Source: Bauldia litoralis
GTDB taxonomy: Bacteria; Pseudomonadota; Alphaproteobacteria; Rhizobiales; Kaistiaceae
NCBI RefSeq assembly: GCF_900104485.1
Contig: NZ_FMXQ01000011.1
Location: 1 to 64,000 of the forward strand
Direction: 5' to 3'
Length of the DNA: 64,000 bases
This document shows, in pieces, positions 62,326-64,000 of the stretch. Every line of letters starts with the position of its first letter. Position 1 is the stretch's first letter. The notes beneath the pieces are model-generated. The model was given only the letters and a program-made list of their open reading frames with translations. It searched no databases and was not told the origin of the DNA. The translations under genes and the position numbers were made by a program.

Positions 62326-63516
62326 TCAGGCGTTCCGGAACCGCGCCATCTCCGCATCATAGGCGGCAAGATCGTCGGGAGCCCCGCCAATCCAGAAATC
62401 CGGATTGGAGAACTTGGTGTCGACCTTGACGATATTCGCCTCGATCTGGGCGATCTTGTCCTGCGGCCAGTCGTTGTCGCTGGCAAAGGCTAGGCCGAGA
62501 TCCATGCGCGAACCGGTATAGCCGCGGAGAACCGCGAGCTCGGCCGCATAGGAACCGCCCAGGAACCAGTCGATCGCCGTGTAGATCTCGTCGAGATTGT
62601 CGCGTTCGGCCGCCTGCACCGGGATGAAGGTCGCGTGCATCCAGTTGATGTGGAAATCCTTGCAGGTGGCGTATTCGACGTCGAGACCCTTGGCCTTGGC
62701 CTCCTTCACCGCCGGCTCCCAGCACCGCTGGACCAGCACTTCGCCATTGACGAAATTGGCGACCTGTTCGTCATAGGTCTTCCACAGGGCGCGGAACTGT
62801 CCCGCCTGCTTGCGCTCGATCATGAAGTTCGCCGCCGTGTTGACCTCCGACGCCGTCATGTTGGCCGGATCGCCGATCTCGGCGAGGCCACGGTTCTTGA
62901 GGTACATGCCGCCGATCATCAGCGCGATGTTGTCGCCGTCGAGCGCGGTCTGGCCGAGGGTCTGCTCGCTGTTGAGCAGCAGGTCCCAGTCCAGCGCATC
63001 CGGCGGACGCGGCAGGCCGAGCTTCTCCGGGAAATAGCCGAAGCTGTCCGCGTTGTAGTAGAGCGGCACGCTCCAGTCCTTGTTGTCGCCGGCGTAGAGA
63101 ACCGGGCTCCGCTTGATCGTGTCGGAGATCGCCGCGTAGTTCTTCAGCTTGGCGGTATCGAGTTCGGCGACCATGCCCTGCTGCACCAGGTTCTTCTGGA
63201 CGCCGGCCAGCGTGTTGATCAGGTCGAAGCGTTCGCCGGCCTCGTTGACCAGGATCTCGTTGTAGAGCGCACCCACGTCATCGACGTGGAAAGGCGTGAA
63301 CTCCATCTTGAGCCCGGTCTCCTTCTCGAACAGGCTCCAGTCCTCGAGCGCGACCGTCGGCCCGCCCATCATGCGGATGGTCCCCTCGGCCGCCCTGGCC
63401 TTCCTGATGCCACCGAGAATGAGCGACGGCGCAGCGAAGGCCGCGGCCCCCATTGCCGCGCCCTTGATCACTGTGCGCCTGCTTATCTTCCCGTCTCGTG
63501 TCTTCTTGATAGACAT
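62326..63516 (-). CDS. Pot-type ABC transporter substrate-binding protein with Tat signal
   Basis: A 396-residue periplasmic binding protein of the spermidine/putrescine (SBP_bac_8) type. Start: ATG 63516, with the aagagggga site at good distance; an ATG two codons earlier lies too close to the site. The N-terminus KISRRTVIKGAAMGAAAFAA has the twin-arginine motif SRRTVIK, so export is probably by Tat in the folded state. EGTIRMMGGPTVALEDWSLF begins the mature protein. Given the linked formamidase-like and RidA genes it may bind an amide or amine rather than a polyamine. Confidence 0.92.
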   Translation of the reverse strand: MSIKKTRDGKISRRTVIKGAAMGAAAFAAPSLILGGIRKARAAEGTIRMMGGPTVALEDWSLFEKETGLKMEFTPFHVDDVGALYNEILVNEAGERFDLINTLAGVQKNLVQQGMVAELDTAKLKNYAAISDTIKRSPVLYAGDNKDWSVPLYYNADSFGYFPEKLGLPRPPDALDWDLLLNSEQTLGQTALDGDNIALMIGGMYLKNRGLAEIGDPANMTASEVNTAANFMIERKQAGQFRALWKTYDEQVANFVNGEVLVQRCWEPAVKEAKAKGLDVEYATCKDFHINWMHATFIPVQAAERDNLDEIYTAIDWFLGGSYAAELAVLRGYTGSRMDLGLAFASDNDWPQDKIAQIEANIVKVDTKFSNPDFWIGGAPDDLAAYDAEMARFRNA

Positions 63517-63548
63517 GTCCATTCCCCTCTTTCGGTGATGCCGGTCGG

Positions 63549-64000
63549 TCAGGCGACATCGTCCTGTCGAAGCACGCCAACGACACAATCCTCGGGCCGG
63601 AAGCTGACATGGCTGTCGCTACCGGCGCCCCGCTCCGTGTCCCACTGGCGCACGACGAGCGGGCCGATGGCGCTGGCGAAGGATGTGTCGAGATACTTGC
63701 CCTTGTAGATTGCGGTGCCCGGCGTTCCGCCGACGACATTGGCTCCGGCGGTCGCGTCGTCGAAGCGCAGGCGCTCGGCGCGGATCGCCGCGAAGACCGG
63801 CGCCCCGGGCGCCATGGCAGCGGGATCACCGATCGGTCGGCCGCGAATGACGTGATCGCCGACGCGCACAGCGGCAACACCGGCATCGATCCCGGCCAGG
63901 GTGCCGGTGACGACGTTCTCGACACCCATGAAACGGGCGGCGAAAGCGGTGCGCGGTGTCTCGAACAGCGTTTTGGGATCGGCTTCCTGTTCGATCGCGC
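63549..64000 (-). CDS. Pot-type ABC transporter ATPase, N-terminal part outside window
   Basis: The frame is open to the right edge; only the last ~150 residues are visible. The stretch KTLFETPRTAFAARFMGVEN is the typical end of the PotA nucleotide-binding domain, and the rest is a TOBE domain (AIRAERLRFDD, then SFRPEDCVVGV). The Walker and signature motifs would lie beyond the edge. It is the first visible gene of the Pot-type operon, 32 bp before the binding-protein gene. Confidence 0.85.
   Translation of the reverse strand, partial: AIEQEADPKTLFETPRTAFAARFMGVENVVTGTLAGIDAGVAAVRVGDHVIRGRPIGDPAAMAPGAPVFAAIRAERLRFDDATAGANVVGGTPGTAIYKGKYLDTSFASAIGPLVVRQWDTERGAGSDSHVSFRPEDCVVGVLRQDDVA

Overview
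The window reads as a GC-rich alphaproteobacterial chromosome or megaplasmid segment, probably of Hyphomicrobiales (rhizobial) type. This rests on the high GC, frequent GTG/TTG starts, short ATGA/GTGA gene overlaps, the density of ABC importers and the protein families present. The genus is not claimed. No tRNA, rRNA, CRISPR array or replication origin was seen.

Region 1 (1-21.2 kb) is a surface-glycan or glycoconjugate locus. It has a secreted Sel1-repeat protein (cut by the left edge), a small secreted protein, two very large GT4 glycosyltransferases on the minus strand, UDP-xylose synthase and UDP-glucose 4-epimerase for nucleotide sugars, a TPR-glycosyltransferase, a 1158-residue protein with five modules (beta-sandwich, glycosyltransferase, methyltransferase, deacetylase, glycosyltransferase), a GT-A-like protein, and two GT25 proteins, one carrying a methyltransferase and the same beta-sandwich module. 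No flippase, polymerase or exporter gene is in the window. An IS3-family element (12.1-13.5 kb) splits the plus-strand series and is flanked by a 15-bp direct repeat. An IS256-family element (21.4-22.7 kb) and an IS21-like relic end the region.

Region 2 (23.6-30.9 kb) is a compact sugar operon: RpiR regulator, class II aldolase, CUT1-type ABC importer and FGGY kinase. The logic is import of a sugar or ketose, phosphorylation, then aldol cleavage. An IS110-like relic follows.

Region 3 (31.3-37.3 kb, minus strand) is a branched-chain-amino-acid-type ABC importer operon ending in an isochorismatase-fold amidohydrolase and a TetR regulator. A candidate TetR operator lies between the -35 and -10 of the operon promoter. 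Region 4 (37.6-39.6 kb) is an Lrp/AsnC regulator divergent from a class V aminotransferase-fold enzyme.

Region 5 (39.7-52.5 kb, plus strand) has a MalT-like LuxR regulator without an ATPase domain, then OsmC, HyuA, two HyuB paralogues and a full Opp/Dpp-type importer. This suggests uptake and ATP-driven opening or carboxylation of a cyclic amide or related compound. Region 6 (52.5-57.9 kb) holds rbsK-rbsD, a phytanoyl-CoA-dioxygenase-family gene divergent from an AraC regulator, a SorC-type regulator and a YqhA-family membrane protein.

Region 7 (57.9-64 kb, minus strand) is a Pot-type ABC importer operon followed by an N,N-dimethylformamidase large-subunit-like protein and a RidA protein; the ATPase gene runs off the right edge. 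All four substrate-binding-protein to permease junctions in the window carry a strong GC-rich hairpin.
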